From Microdochium bolleyi (taxonomy: Eukaryota > Ascomycota > Sordariomycetes > Xylariales > Microdochiaceae), in NCBI GenBank assembly GCA_001566295.1, contig KQ964250.1, positions 124,001-188,000 on the forward strand: 64,000 nucleotides of DNA, given 5' to 3'. Positions within the stretch are counted from its first letter, which is position 1. Every line of letters begins with the position of its first letter. The notes beneath the pieces were generated by a model. That model worked only from the letters and a program-made list of their open reading frames with translations. It was not told the origin of the DNA and did not search any database. The translations under genes and the position numbers were made by a program. This document shows, piece by piece, positions 35,392-46,900 of the stretch.

Positions 35392-35436
35392 TACCTGCCT
35401 ACCTACCAGGATGCCTATTTAGTAGGTAGGCAGGTA
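35392..35436. repeat. Perfect 15-bp inverted repeat between convergent genes
   Basis: TACCTGCCTACCTAC at 35392-35406 is matched exactly by its reverse complement at 35422-35436, with a 15-nt loop. It sits 64 bases after the methyltransferase stop and 39 bases beyond the stop of the opposing gene, so it lies in both 3' flanks. Confidence 0.85.
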
Positions 35437-35474
35437 GACCTCAACTTCAAGAATACTGTCACCTGGCAGGCGGC

Positions 35475-36393
35475 CTAGGCTTTTCCACGCTTCGATCTCC
35501 TAAGCCCAGCCGAGGACTCCTCCACCTCTTTGGTCGGCTTACGTTTCGTCCGTGTCGTATCTTCTTCAGGTTCTGGCTTGGTCATTGGCCTCTTAGAAAT
35601 GCTCTCAGGCACCTTACCTCCCGCTGTCTTCTTCGACCGCGCCTCTACGTCAACATTGTCGCCCTTGAAGAGAACGTACGCGACTTTTTCGATCTCCATG
35701 GCACTGGCCCCAATCCCGTCTTTGAGCTCTCGGGCAGCGTCACTGAGTTGCTTGTACTCCTTCGAATTGTACTTGATGGGCCCCTTCTGGCCGCCACAGC
35801 ACAGCCACCAGAAAGCCTCGTCGGAGAAGAAGATGACGTCGTCTGGGTCGTGGACGGACAACAGCAGGGCCGCTGTCGCTGGGCCGATCCCCTTGAGGGC
35901 GCTGATGGCTGTCAAGGCTGCGGCTGCATCCTTTGTTTTCCAGTAGGCTGCCATGGCGTCCTTGATTGTGCTTGCAACCTTGGCAGAGTCGTTTGAGGAG
36001 ACGAGGTTCATGAGCGTTGGCCTGAACTTGCCATGACGCCTACATCAAGGTCAGCAGACGGGGACTGGGGGGCAGCGCCATGGATACGCACAGCTTCCAT
36101 TCCACCAACGTCTTCACATCGTCGTGGTCCATCTGGCGTTTGGGCTTTGGTGAGCTGAAAGCATTGACGGCCTCGTTGTATCGGAAGTCGTCCAGCTCAA
36201 GAAGCGTCTTGGCGCCTGGTTTTGCTGCGAAGGACACACGATGTCAGCCAGAGTACCGAGAACAAGGGACACAAATCGGAGAAGTCAGGTGTAACTTACG
36301 TGGCTTTGAGTCCGACAAGGACCTGGCAACTTCTTCATATCTTCCAAGATACTCTTTGAAGCTCTCTTTCGAGATGGTATCTGGAGTGGGCAT
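35475..36393 (-). CDS. Uncharacterised fungal protein with a helix-hairpin-helix motif
   Basis: Three exons (36393-36300, 36224-36092, 36039-35475) join to 263 aa. The central part holds a helix-hairpin-helix motif, ALKGIGPATAALLLS, followed by SDEAFWWL; this arrangement resembles the fold of DNA-glycosylase-type proteins. I see no catalytic Lys/Asp pair that would make it a confident glycosylase. The N-terminal region (KTLLELDDFRYNEAVNAF, LVEWKLRHGKFRPTLM) looks conserved but I cannot name it. The last ~70 residues are a Lys/Arg/Glu-rich disordered tail ending in RRSKRGKA, probably nuclear. Start: ATG 36393 has A at -3 and C at +4; an in-frame ATG four codons upstream (36405) is also possible. 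DNA binding is inferred from the motif only. Confidence 0.75.
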
Positions 36394-37051
36394 TTGGCCT
36401 TTCATCCTGATAGCAGTCGCGGGCGTGTGTCCAAGCTTGCGTTGGAGAGAGACTCGGAACAAGTGAGGATTGAACACAGTAGTCGGACTGCTCTTCATGC
36501 AATATCTGGCGAGCGTTCTCATCCGATGAGCTGTCGAAGTGGATCTTATACAATGTATGTGTTGTTTGACTCGTGCCAGTCAGCAAGCTGATATGCCTGA
36601 GGGCAGCTAGCTGTGACGCCTCTATTGCCTATTGCCGGAGGCTGGTCTTTTCGGTGGAGACGCTGGACCGGTGCACTCCCACGGCGACCAAGACGGGCTC
36701 TAGCGGAGTTATGCAGTATGTAGAGGGCCCAATCCTGGCCCAGTAGACACCCCGTGGGTCGCCGAGGGGTCGCGGGTCACAATCCAGGCCCGGCGGGAAG
36801 GACCCCTGCGCTGGCATGGTTTTTTTCTGGCGCGGCCTCACTCCCGCTGCTGGCGTTTTTCAGAGGGTGAGGCAGCCCGCGGTTTTTCTGACACGGGCGC
36901 TTATCTTCCAAGTTGCTCCCCGGACTCCGCGATACTCTTCCTTCCTCACCGACACCGAATTCTTGCCCAACAGCTATTCGCAAACTCACCCCCCCCCCCC
37001 CCCCCCCCCCCCCCCGGAAACACTCCCGTTTTCTCGACTACTACATTCAAG
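36394..37051. promoter_or_regulatory. Divergent promoter with a 27-C tract
   Basis: 658 bases between the start of the helix-hairpin-helix gene (-) and that of the small zinc protein (+). The plus-strand side ends in a C/T-rich leader that includes an uninterrupted run of 27 C at 36989-37015. Confidence 0.6.
36989..37015 (+). repeat. Poly-C tract (27 nt)
   Basis: 27 consecutive C residues ending 36 bases before an ATG, probably in the promoter or 5' leader. G/C homopolymers of this length can form G-quadruplex or i-motif structures and are also prone to length error in sequencing. Confidence 0.95.
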
Positions 37052-37705
37052 ATGGGCAACGTAAGTGCTTCTCCAGACCGCCGATCCCTCTACCCACCCA
37101 CATCCCCGCGCCTCTCTCGCGACGACAGATCGCGGCCACATCTGAGGACTATGCGCTGACACAAGCACTGCGCACATCCACAGGGAGCCAAGGCCGCGCA
37201 GAAGCGTGATCGTAACGCAAAGGACGCCAAGGGCGCCGCCAAGTCGCAGCTCAAGACTGTACGTCGGACTTCCTCCCAGCCAAGTCGAGTCCTTGTCCCT
37301 TCCCGCAAGAGATTTCCCGTGTTGCGCCGCGACACGGAGGACGACGAAGATGGCTCTTTCCCCACCAAGTATATCCTGGAGAGTGCAGCCTGGCTGACAT
37401 GCCACCATTGCGAGAACAGAACGAGAAGGCTATGGACATCCAGTGCCAGATCTGCAAGTCGACCTTCCTCAAGACCACCCGCGCTCCTCAGTACGTCTCC
37501 CTCTGCAAGAACCTCCTTTCCTCTCCGGGGCACATGTTGCCAGCTCGCTGCTGGCCGTGTGACTATGATGACACAAGCGCTCGGCGACCACTGAACGGCC
37601 TCGCTGACCTGGGGTTCTTTTCCTCGCTTTAGGCTTACCGAGCACGCGGCCAACAAGCACAGCAAGACCATTGCGGACTGCTTCCCCACCTACGTCGCCG
37701 CATAA
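37052..37705 (+). CDS. Small 4F5/SERF-type zinc-finger protein
   Basis: Four exons (37052-37060, 37184-37258, 37420-37490, 37633-37705) join to 75 aa; the first exon codes only for Met-Gly-Asn. The N-terminal half is Lys/Ala/Arg-rich (AKAAQKRDRNAKDAKG), as in 4F5/SERF proteins. The C-terminal half has a C2H2-type zinc motif, CQICKSTF followed by HAANKH. This combination is a widespread small eukaryotic family (At2g23090-like), abundant and of unclear function; SERF relatives influence protein aggregation. All four pieces restore one frame and splice signals are canonical (GTAAGT, GTACGT, GTACGT). Its introns (123, 161 and 142 nt) are longer than the local average. Confidence 0.88.
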
Positions 37706-37999
37706 GAGATCGGCAATACTACAGTCAAAGACATTGTTTGAGAAGAGAACATAGAGTGGAGAGCGGGTCAGAAAACTTATACCACGGGTGAAGCGGGAGT
37801 TTGGGAGACGGTAGAGGGAGCTGACGAAACGCATGATTCTACGAGCGACATGATTTACAACTAGAACACAGAGACGAAGTAGGCAGAGAAATGGGAAACG
37901 TCTTGGAAAATGCTGCTATGCCGACAAGTGCTGCGAATGCTGGTTTTTGGCCTCTCATGTTCGATCAACTGATTGCCTCGCTTACAGTCAACTTCGATG

Positions 38000-39343
38000 T
38001 CAGTGAGCCGTGACAGCCGGGGTCTGGCTCGCTTCGGCCGAGATCTCCTCCTGGCTGCTACCTCCAGCAGCAGCAGCAGCATCACCCCCAGCCTTCGCCT
38101 TCTGCTCCTTCTCCTCCTTCTCCCGGGCCTGCTCCGCACGGATCTCGGCCAGGATATCCGGGTACCACCGCTCGCCGACGTCCGGGTGGCTCTTGACGCG
38201 GTTCCGCAGCGTCGCCTCGCCGAGCGTCTTGGCCGCGCCGCCGCTCCTGAAGGTGAACTCGCAGTCGTCCAGCCGCAGCCCGCCGTTGTCCGCGAGGACC
38301 TTGCTCCTCTGCTCCAGCACGTCCTCGGGGATCGCGTGCCCGATGCCGACGCTCTCGAGGTCCTCGAACGTCGTCCCGCCCCGGACCCCCTGGAAGAAGG
38401 GGATGCTGTAGCGCGCGCCCTGGCCCGCCGCGGGCGACACGACGCGGTGCGTCGTCGAGCAGCACACGCCCCGCGTCAGCGCCTCGAGCCCCTGCCCGAT
38501 CGCGACCACCAGCGTCCCATCGATCGGCGGGCAGTCGATCCACCGGCCCGACATGTTCTGCACCTGCAGGCCCCGGTGGTGCGACGCCTGCAGGAGGTAG
38601 CTCGTCAGCATGCTGTCCTTGTGCGGACCCACGCCCTGCGCCGCCTCCGCGCCAGCGCCGGCGGGCAGGTCGAGCTCCGACACGTCCGGGTACTTGACGA
38701 TCTTGAGCTTGTGCTGCTGCTCCCCGGCCGGGTCGAAGTACTTGTCGAACGCGCTGGCGGGCAGGGCGATGGCCTCGGCGATCAGGGACACGAAGCGCAC
38801 GCTCACGGCGGACATGCGGGCGATGTAGTCTGTGAAGACGGGGCGGAAGTCCGGCAGCACGCTCGGCGAGGGCCACTGGTTGGGCGCGAGCAGGTTGTCG
38901 TACAAGGGCGCCGAGGCGTCGGGGACCGGGTGCTCGGTCGAGAGGTCGATCTGCTCCCGGTGGTCGATCTTGCCCGCGGTGATCTCGGCCGAGAGCTGCG
39001 AGTAGCCGAGGAACGAGCGGGCGTTCTTCATCTCGATCTTGAGCCTGTTACGACGGGAGAAAACGTTGTCAGCGAGGTGTAGAATAAACTAGCGTGGACA
39101 TCTTTCGTGTTCAAGATGTGCAGGAAATACTAGGAGAACGTACTTCTCCTCCTTGGGTATGTCGAAGAACCCGCGTCCCTCGGCAATGACCTTCTGGAAC
39201 AGCTCCTCCGAGATGCCCACGTTCTTGAGGTACAGGAAGCCGACCTCCATGAGAGCGTGCCGCAGGTCCGCCAGGAACTTGGGCTTCGTTGCCGGGTTGT
39301 CGGCCAGGGCCATGTCCAGGACGGGGACCTGTGTGAACGACAT
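38000..39343 (-). CDS. 2-oxoglutarate/Fe(II)-dependent oxygenase (isopenicillin-N-synthase-like)
   Basis: Two exons (39343-39144, 39044-38000) join to 414 aa. The N-terminal DIOX_N part (VPVLDMALAD, LMEVGFLYLKNVGI) is followed by the double-stranded beta-helix with the iron triad HxD in GPHKDSML and the distal His in STTHRVVSP, then the 2-oxoglutarate-binding RxS in ARYSIPF. All cofactor residues are present, so it is probably active. The C-terminal ~50 residues are Glu/Lys/Ala-rich and low-complexity. It stands alone and no other secondary-metabolism gene is near. Members range from secondary-metabolite enzymes to general oxygenases; the substrate is unknown. The stop is 294 bases after the small zinc protein gene, convergent with it. 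Confidence 0.9.
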
Positions 39344-39969
39344 TGCTTCCCCTGGTGGTAACTTGGTCGTCAGCGCAGCTTATACAGATACCCAATACCT
39401 CCCAGTCAAGACTAGGATGAGAGCTTAGGAGCCGGATACTACCCTAAATAATATATCAATAAGAATGCCCAGACCCTATGTCCTTTGCTTCAAGGTATCA
39501 GTAGTTGATAAGTATGGCCCCGGCAGCCTGGCCCCTTTGGAGACAACCTTGACCTCCGAGGTTGCGAGCAGCGGGCTCGGGATGGCGCCATCTCCTGCTT
39601 ACCCCACACTCTTTCGGGGCGATCGCCACGTGGGGGATGAGCGATCTCGGAGTCGACCTCCAAACAATGTCCCTACGAATAAAAAGCTGCGATGTACTAG
39701 GACTGTGGTTTTGCGTTCAGATAGACCTTGATGGGCCACACCGACCAGCATATGGATGTCGAGGGTGAATCGGAACGTACATCGAGAGACGCCACGTAGC
39801 CGGGTCACAGCTAGTAACGCTAAAAACCAATACACAAACACAATCGTACGCTCAATGTCACGGGGACGGGGTTCGCTTCTTTGCTCAATGTATATAATAG
39901 TCTTTGCATTGCTCCCAAGCACCCGGTATCTCCAATACGTCTCCTATGTACATCCGGATTTGCCTGCGT
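39344..39969. other. Intergenic: oxygenase promoter and UTP17 3' flank
   Basis: 626 bases. No gene or distinctive element seen. Confidence 0.6.
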
Positions 39970-42900
39970 TTATGCAGTTGCCACAGCAGGCTTCTTGGTC
40001 GAGAACAATTTCGTAACTTGGTAGAACATGTCCTCGATCGGAGGCATGGCAAAGGCCGGCGCCCCGTCGAACAGCTCCGCCAGTCGTTGCGGCGCAATGA
40101 CAGCAGGGTGAAGGTCGTCATCGAGGTCACCGGCGTCGGGAATGTCAAGATCCATCTCGTCATCGCTCGCATCGCCGGCATCAGCCTCCATGACAATGGC
40201 GGCCGACTCGCCTGCGCCAACCTCTTCCGCGTCCATGTCGAGACTCAGGTCGGCCAGAGGCTGAGCAAAGGCCGACTGCGTGTCACGGCCCTGGCTCACA
40301 GACCAGAGCTGCGCTGCAGCATCGACAACGATGAAGCCTCCAGCTCCCAAGGTGGGGATGACCGCGGCAATGGGCTGGGGGAAGCGCTGAAGAAGCTCCG
40401 GCTCGCTCTTGTTTGGTGAGAATATGGCCAGCTCGGTCTGCACCGAAGTGGACTCCAGCTTGCGGCGCGAGACCGCGACAGCGAATGTGGATGTCGCTTG
40501 GTCCACGGCGAGGTGGGACAGGACGGCCGGGCCGAGCTGCTGCTCCTCCCTCCGCAGCTGCATGCCATAAGTGAGTTCGTCGCTGACCAAGTCGTACACG
40601 GCGAGGATATCGGAGAGCACAATGAGCTGAGAGCCGATGACCTCAATGCCTTGGACACTACCCTCGATCAGGTGGTAGACAACGTTGCGCACCTCGCCAG
40701 TCTCGGCATTGATGATGTGAATTGCTGAGCTGGTCGGTGTGGAGTGCGCCGTGACCAAGATCGATCCATCTTGAGAGAAGCATACGGCTCCGGTAGACTT
40801 GCTGACAACGTCCTGACCGTCACTGCCGTCGTTCTCGTAGATAGCCACAGACTGTGAGCAGGTCCAGCTGTGCAACTGGCGTCCTTGCTTGCCCTTGACG
40901 AGAACACCGTCACGCTGTCTGACGATGGGTCGCCAAGTTCTGACGAAACCGTCACTACCAATGGTGGCGAAGCGATGTGACGTAGGGTCAGAAGCAAGAC
41001 CAAAGACCGGCTCGCCACGGGTCGTGGAGTGAGGGTTGTTGATACGAGCGAGGAGCTCAAGAGAGTTGTCCTCTTCTGTCACAGACCATATCTTGAGGTA
41101 TACTTCTCGCTGGTCGGGATCTGAGGAGGAGGGCTTGGTCGGGTCGATGTTGTGCACTGGTGGCTCCCACTCGTCTGTCGTGGCGAGCCACTTGCCATCA
41201 AAGGAGAATGCCACACCGGTAACGTGGGGTTCTGTGATGGGGAATCCCTTCGGCGTTACGTTGATGTCCGTCGGGTTCGTCCGTGTAAGAGCTTGCTTTG
41301 AGATGCTTTGGATCGTGCTGAGATCCACTGTCTGGATCATCGGGGTGGCGGGGTTGTGCTGTCCGTTGCCGACACACATCAACAACCGTGATGGGTTTGT
41401 CGGATTCACAGCCGACGGTATCCGCACGACCTCATCGGCGATCTTCTGTCCAACACGGTGCACCAGCTCGTCTTTTGAGAATGGCGGAGGGACCAGGTGA
41501 GTCTGCACGCCCGAGATATATGTTGTAGGCTTCATTTCCGCAGTGCTCAGAATCATAGCAGAGTTGTCGTCAAGGTGGATCACGTAAGAGGAACCACGTG
41601 ATGAGATGACGATGTTCTCGATCGTCGCCGACAGATGAGGAAGGAAATCCAGCTTGCCCGTGTCAAGCTGCAACATAGCAAGGGTCTGTTCTGAACCACC
41701 GGAGATGATGTAATTACCTGTAGAACGCAGTCAGCACAAGTCGAAAGGGCCAAATTGCAAGCTCGTCTATAACTTACCGTCGCGGGACCACTTGACAGCA
41801 TGGACAGCTCTCCTGTGCCAATGCGATTTGCGCGGTTGCAAAGATAGATGACGTGCTTTTCTCGAAGTCTGCAAATGGCGGATCTGTGGCAGCAGGTCGT
41901 TGTAGTAGAAGATTGAACCACGGGCGCAACCAACAACGACTTCAACCACGGGCTCGTCTCCGGTCTTCGACTGTGAGGTTCTAGTAAGGTGTATCCGCTC
42001 CGTCGCTCGCACGTCCATGCATGTGATCTCATCGCTGCAGTCTAGAACAAAGAACTCGTACGACAGCTCCTCGAAAGTGCCTGGGGTCCCAGACCTGAGG
42101 TGGCCAACGATGATGTCTGTGTCTGCAGTCGCCGCTATGGCGAACCCGTTCTTGACCGCCTGGACCTTTTGGACAACAGCGTCGTGTTCCATCAAAGTCT
42201 TGCTCGACTTGAACTCGCCGCCCTGCACGTTACACGCGACAATGCGCCAGCTCAGCTGGTCGCCGACGCAGGCGTAAGGGACTTCCTGCACAGTCTTGCC
42301 GAAAGTGACACGCTCAACCGCGAGACCAGAGAGGAATAGGCAGTCAAGGTCGAACAAGGGCTCGAGGCCACTGCCGGTGGTCCAATCGACCCTCCACAGG
42401 CGGCCGTTCGACGATGCTACCCAGAGATGGTCATTGGAGATCGGTGACAGGCAGATCGCCATGATCTGTTCGGCTTGAGCCTCCCTACGGTCGAGGGGCA
42501 GTTGGATCTTTCGGAGGAGGAGGGAGTCGGCGGTCGAGTACACTTGGAGCGATGTGTTGTATGCGAGGATCAAGTGCCTGAATGGCCAAGATGTTAGCCA
42601 TGAACCTTACAGAGAACGCACTCGCATGGGAATTTCGTACTTCTCGTCTGCAGTGAGCAGCGGATCAATGTTGAGGATCCTGCCGCCCATGGGCTGCGAG
42701 ACCTTCCACGCTGACGTGCCATACTGATCCACGGCGGCCAAGGCTCCCTTCTTCTTCGGGCGCGGTTGCCGCTTGTGCTTCGTCACGACGCCATCTTCGC
42801 CGGGACGGGACTGCTGCTGCTCGGGGGCGGCCGCGTTTCCGTTGGTCTGTGGTTGTGCCTCAGACAGCCTTTGCTTCGCCTGCTTGTCCTGCTTGCTGCG

Positions 42901-43044
42901 TTTGCGCCTGCCTTGCTCGTCAAGTTCCCGCTTCCGTTTCGTCGCTTGAGACTCCTGCACGTGTCGAGGGTTAGCAGCGCAACCAGCATCGAATCGTGCT
43001 CAGTGAAAAGTGTGCCGTACCTGTGTGTCTGTATGCGGCGCCAT
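39970..43044 (-). CDS. utp17: UTP17/NAN1 (WDR75-like) subunit of the SSU processome
   Basis: Four exons (43044-43021, 42954-42641, 42577-41778, 41717-39970) join to 961 aa; the first exon codes for only eight residues. A basic N-terminal tail (KRKRELDEQGRRKRSK) precedes WD-type beta-propeller repeats, with motifs such as HLWVASSNGRLWRVDW, HRRAVHAVKWSRDGNYIISGG, VAFSFDGKWLATTDEWE, HRFATIGSDGFVRTWRP and AVCFSQDGSILVTAHS. The C-terminus is acidic and helical. This matches Nan1/Utp17, a t-UTP (UtpA) component that binds early pre-rRNA in the nucleolus and links rDNA transcription to 18S processing. It is divergent from RPB10 and shares a 0.5 kb promoter with it. Confidence 0.93.
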
Positions 43045-43546
43045 TGTGCTTGATGAAACCGTCCCGGAGTGTTGGGTGAGCGGCACAGAACTGGACCTTG
43101 CGTGGAAAGCTTCCTCGAAAGCAGTCAAAAGTTCACCACTCTCCACGATTACTTACCCGGCTGCGCTTGCGCTGCCGGGGAAGTTTTTCGAGATGCACGC
43201 CGGCGATAAGCCAGCCGATAACAAATTTTAGGCCCGCTCGCCGGACCCCTGCTCGGGCCTATCACGTCAAGCAATCCAGTCCTCCCCAGCCAAAATTTTG
43301 GGTGCAGTCCCGGCCGAGCTACGAGAGGTGACCCACTGCTCTTTTGAGGTGTGCCTACGCCCGTCGCTGTTGTCGCGAAAGTCCGTCACTTCGAGATACC
43401 CATCGCCAGTTCAGCGGCACCAGATCACAACGCACGTGAAAGCAGCCCGAAAAGTCGATCCCGCATAGCAGCCGCCCGAGTTCTTTCGACAGCACGCGAC
43501 GACATACCGTCTACTTATCCCGGGCCCAGCGCGACCGATAGCCAAG
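43045..43546. promoter_or_regulatory. Shared divergent promoter of UTP17 and RPB10
   Basis: 502 bases between two divergent start codons, one for an SSU-processome subunit and one for a polymerase subunit. It contains an RRPE-like palindrome (43292-43299) near its centre and a second AAATTT-type element near 43223-43228. Confidence 0.65.
43292..43299. promoter_or_regulatory. RRPE-like AAAATTTT palindrome
   Basis: AAAATTTT flanked by C and G, in otherwise GC-rich promoter DNA, ~250 bases from each start codon. It resembles the yeast rRNA-processing element (AAAAATTTT). Function is inferred. Confidence 0.4.
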
Positions 43547-43972
43547 ATGATCATCCCGATCCGGTGTTTCTCCTGCGGCAAGGTACGGCGACGAACGAGC
43601 GCACCCCGGTTCTCGCGACTCTGGACACGACCGCTAATATTTGCATGCGCTTGCAACAGGTGACGGGCGACTTGTGGGAGAGATATCTCGTCCTCATCGA
43701 CCAGGGCATTCCCGATGGGTCAGTTCGTCCCAACCAACCACACGCAGAACTCTTCTGCGATCGCCTCGTTTCACACGACTCGTGAGGAAGAAAGGGAAGG
43801 ATGGGCGCTTTGCTGACAACGTGCCCTCAACAGTGACGCGATGGACCAGCTCGGCCTCAGACGGTACTGCTGCCGCCGCATGGTCATGACGCACGTCGAC
43901 CTGATCGAGAAGCTGCTCAAGTACACTCCCGACGGCCGCAACGAGAAGAAGATTCAGCTCGGCCAGCGATAG
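43547..43972 (+). CDS. rpb10: RPB10, common subunit of RNA polymerases I, II and III
   Basis: Three exons (43547-43582, 43660-43718, 43834-43972) join to 77 aa, close to the usual 67-75. The N-terminus MIIPIRCFSCGK and the later LRRYCCRRM supply the zinc-binding Cys set (CFSC and the CC pair) of the Rpb10/RpoN family. VTGDLWERYL, ALDQLG-type and HVDLIEKLLKY segments are also typical. It is a small structural zinc subunit that helps assemble the Rpb3/Rpb11 and AC40/AC19 platforms. The gene is hidden to ORF scanning by its short exons. Its pairing with UTP17 suggests co-expression with the growth-linked rRNA programme. Confidence 0.97.
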
Positions 43973-46900
43973 GCGACGACACCCAGTTCGCATATGGGAC
44001 ACGAGGACCTCGACAGGAACGAACTCGCGTGGGGATGACGGACGGCCACGAAAGACCGGGCCGAACAAACAATGCATACATCAGCACGGGGAAAGGCGTT
44101 AAGATGGGGAATCGACAAAAACAGATTACACTATATTGTATTTTCTTGAGAGCGGAGTTTGGAAAATTCATTGCATGCAAAGTTAACACCTCCACCACGT
44201 GCAATGACAAGTGGTGGTGTCATGGCTTTCCGGTATTGTTGGAGTGCGGTTTGTCTTGCATCTCAAGCTCGAGCCCAAGCCACAAGCGCTAAAGAAGTAT
44301 GCCTCGCGGATTCCTCTCTGCCGGTCATCTGTCTCCTCCAAGCTCCGCCACGGCTTATGAGGCGGACACATCCGGGAATGATGCCTCGGAGGAGCAGCTT
44401 GGCCAAGTCATGCAGGCCGCAGAACGAGAGACCTGCATCGTCCGAGCCCCAAGAGGCGCGCTATCTGGCCTGGCTCGGTGGAATATGCACTTCCCAGTAG
44501 CTAGACATGCAGCAGTCCACAATACACGCGCATCTCGGCGGTTGCTATTGCACCTCTTGCCGCCCAGCCACGTGTCTGCTGCGCTGAGGCTCGAGAGCTA
44601 GAAGAAATTGGCGGTGAGCTCAACCTGCGAGCGTAGACGCCAGCGCGTCTAAGCTGCATGCAGGTCTGGCGTTATGCGTTGGTATGGCACGAATCGCTGG
44701 TACCCAGCCACTGCTGCTCGCAGTCGACAAGGAACACGGCCATGCGCGTGTTCGGCGTCCAAGCAAACATCTCGATACAAGCGCGCTGGAACGCCACCAT
44801 GAAGTGCATTGCACTCCCCCTGTACCTTGCCTCTTCACCGTGTCTACCAGTCCAGGATCTGCGGATGTTGGTCGTGTCACTTGCATATTGATCCAGTCAT
44901 GTGACGGCTCCGTCGTTGAGAGGACGATCTGGCGGTACGGCCAACACAGGTCGGGACGCAGACCGCCTCCAAGACGGCATGGTGTGGTTTTGCTAAACAG
45001 GAGATCCTTGAGCCGAGGTGGGTGACTTGCATGTTGCGGTTGCAAGGTGCAAATCCTGGCTCTAGCCTCTGAAGCATTATCCCTGTGCCAGCAGTTCCTT
45101 TTGTGCAAAAGTTCTCGTGGCCGACTTTTGGAACCTCGGAGCGGTTGAAGTGCGAGTTCGGCGTACTGTACCTTAAGCGCGCGGCCAGGCGGCTGCAGGT
45201 TATCCTAGTCAGATTGGGACCAAACGCACCCCAGATACTATCCACGCAAAAGGATAGTTTGCTTGTTCCGGATATGTCACACTCTGCAGTCGGGCTCGAC
45301 TTGCGCCAAGAGATGATAGTCCGACTTGGCTCATGCCGTGCGGCTGGTGACAATCCACATAACCCCGATCGTAGTCTTGACCATCCCAAAACGCGACCTT
45401 GTCGCATTTCCGCACATCTGAGAGATCGTGAAGTGTGGACCAAGCCAAAGGTGCTGACGAACAGGAGGGCGTGGTCGGCCACACGCTGAAGTACTGAGGG
45501 GCCCTGTCTGTAATGGCTTTGACGGACATGTGGGGTTCTAAGGTTAAGACACGCTGGATACAGCGTGGAAGACGTTAAACTATATCCCATAAGCCCAGCA
45601 ACGAGTCCACAATAGACAACCAGATGGTACACCATCCGTTCTTGACAGGCAAGAGAATCCGCACACAACGGGTTGCACACATCATCATACAATCAGCCAG
45701 GCCCTCAGCGCAATGGGCGTCTCGATGCTTTCCCATAAGGAGCGATTTGGCTGTGGTTACAACGCAGGTGGACAAGGTCGTGCCCATGTTCTTTCTGGCT
45801 GCCCTGAACTTGCCGATTGCTTCCTACAGGGCTTGGCAGTAGCGCACCCTGGCCTTCCGGGGGCCACCAACAAGGCCCGTGAGCTGGACCAATCGAGCGG
45901 TCGGACCAGATCTTCGGGACTGTTAGCGCATGTCAATTGGTGCCAGCAGGAAGGTCAACCCCATGCTTGGTGATGTTGAGAGTCAGACCCATGGTCGTAA
46001 TACCAGCCACTCTGTCTTGTTGTCGGATGTTGGTAATGGGTATCTGCAAATCCGGAGCTGCTGGTCCACTACTGACCCTGTGTGTGCGTTCCGCCAGCTC
46101 AATCGAGTTGCACAATCTCTTGTCGGGTGCTCACACAAAGCCCAACAACGACATGCATGCTGAAGGCGTTGTGTAAGCCGTGCAGGAGAGCTGAGCTCTG
46201 CGCGACGGCTATTGCCGTGAAGGTGATGGTTCTTGTCATTTGGTGGCCCGGCCCAAGCCTGCACGGCTGGTGCTGGCTGCAATTTGTCTCTGCCTCTCCA
46301 TCGAACTCGGCGAAGAGTGCGATTCCCCAATTCAGCCGGACGGCCGTTCCTCTCGAAAGCCCCACCAGCCTAGGCACGAAGACGTGGTTGGAGTCGGCTC
46401 GTGTGACTCGTCGGTTTAGTCGAGCCAGCTGCCCTTAAGCGCCGGCATCCCTGTCAGCATGCATGGTGCCCACCACCCTCCTAAGCTCTTCCGCCAGCCC
46501 GCCCACACCATCCCTGGTGGCATATCCTTGGTCTTCTTTTGTGTTGCTGACATGGTCGGCAGGCACTACGCAGTATGACTTGGTCTCGTCTCTGGTATGC
46601 TTGGCACACCATCGAGGCAGCGTCGCACCCCACGTGAATGAAGTTGCATGTCTCGCGGTCTCGGCGGTCGCATCAGGGCGTGAGTCAACTGTCAGAGTGC
46701 TGGAGAGGGCTAGAGCTAGGCTTTGCGAGCCATGTCGTTCTCAGCCTGATACGGAGTACTCGACACGGAGTATCTAGGTACTCGGGGGCTCGACGGACGA
46801 CGATCTGGCGGTTCGTGCCTGCGATAGCGTCGACTGTTCGGAGTAGCGGTGCCGCTAATGGTAACTTTGATGGGCTGGACGAGTGAACAAAGGCGGCGGA

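Noticed and set aside
37491..37632. ATGATGA followed by CTGA in intron 3 of the small zinc protein
   Set aside because: Box C to D distance is only about 30 nt and there is no C'/D' pair, too short for a C/D snoRNA.
37973..39082. 369-codon plus-strand ORF over the oxygenase gene
   Set aside because: It is antisense to a gene with intact catalytic motifs and conserved splice sites. GC-rich third positions keep the opposite strand open.
46745..46785. Repeated TACGGAGTA/GGAGTA elements, considered as a transposon end
   Set aside because: Only short imperfect copies without target duplication or an associated element.
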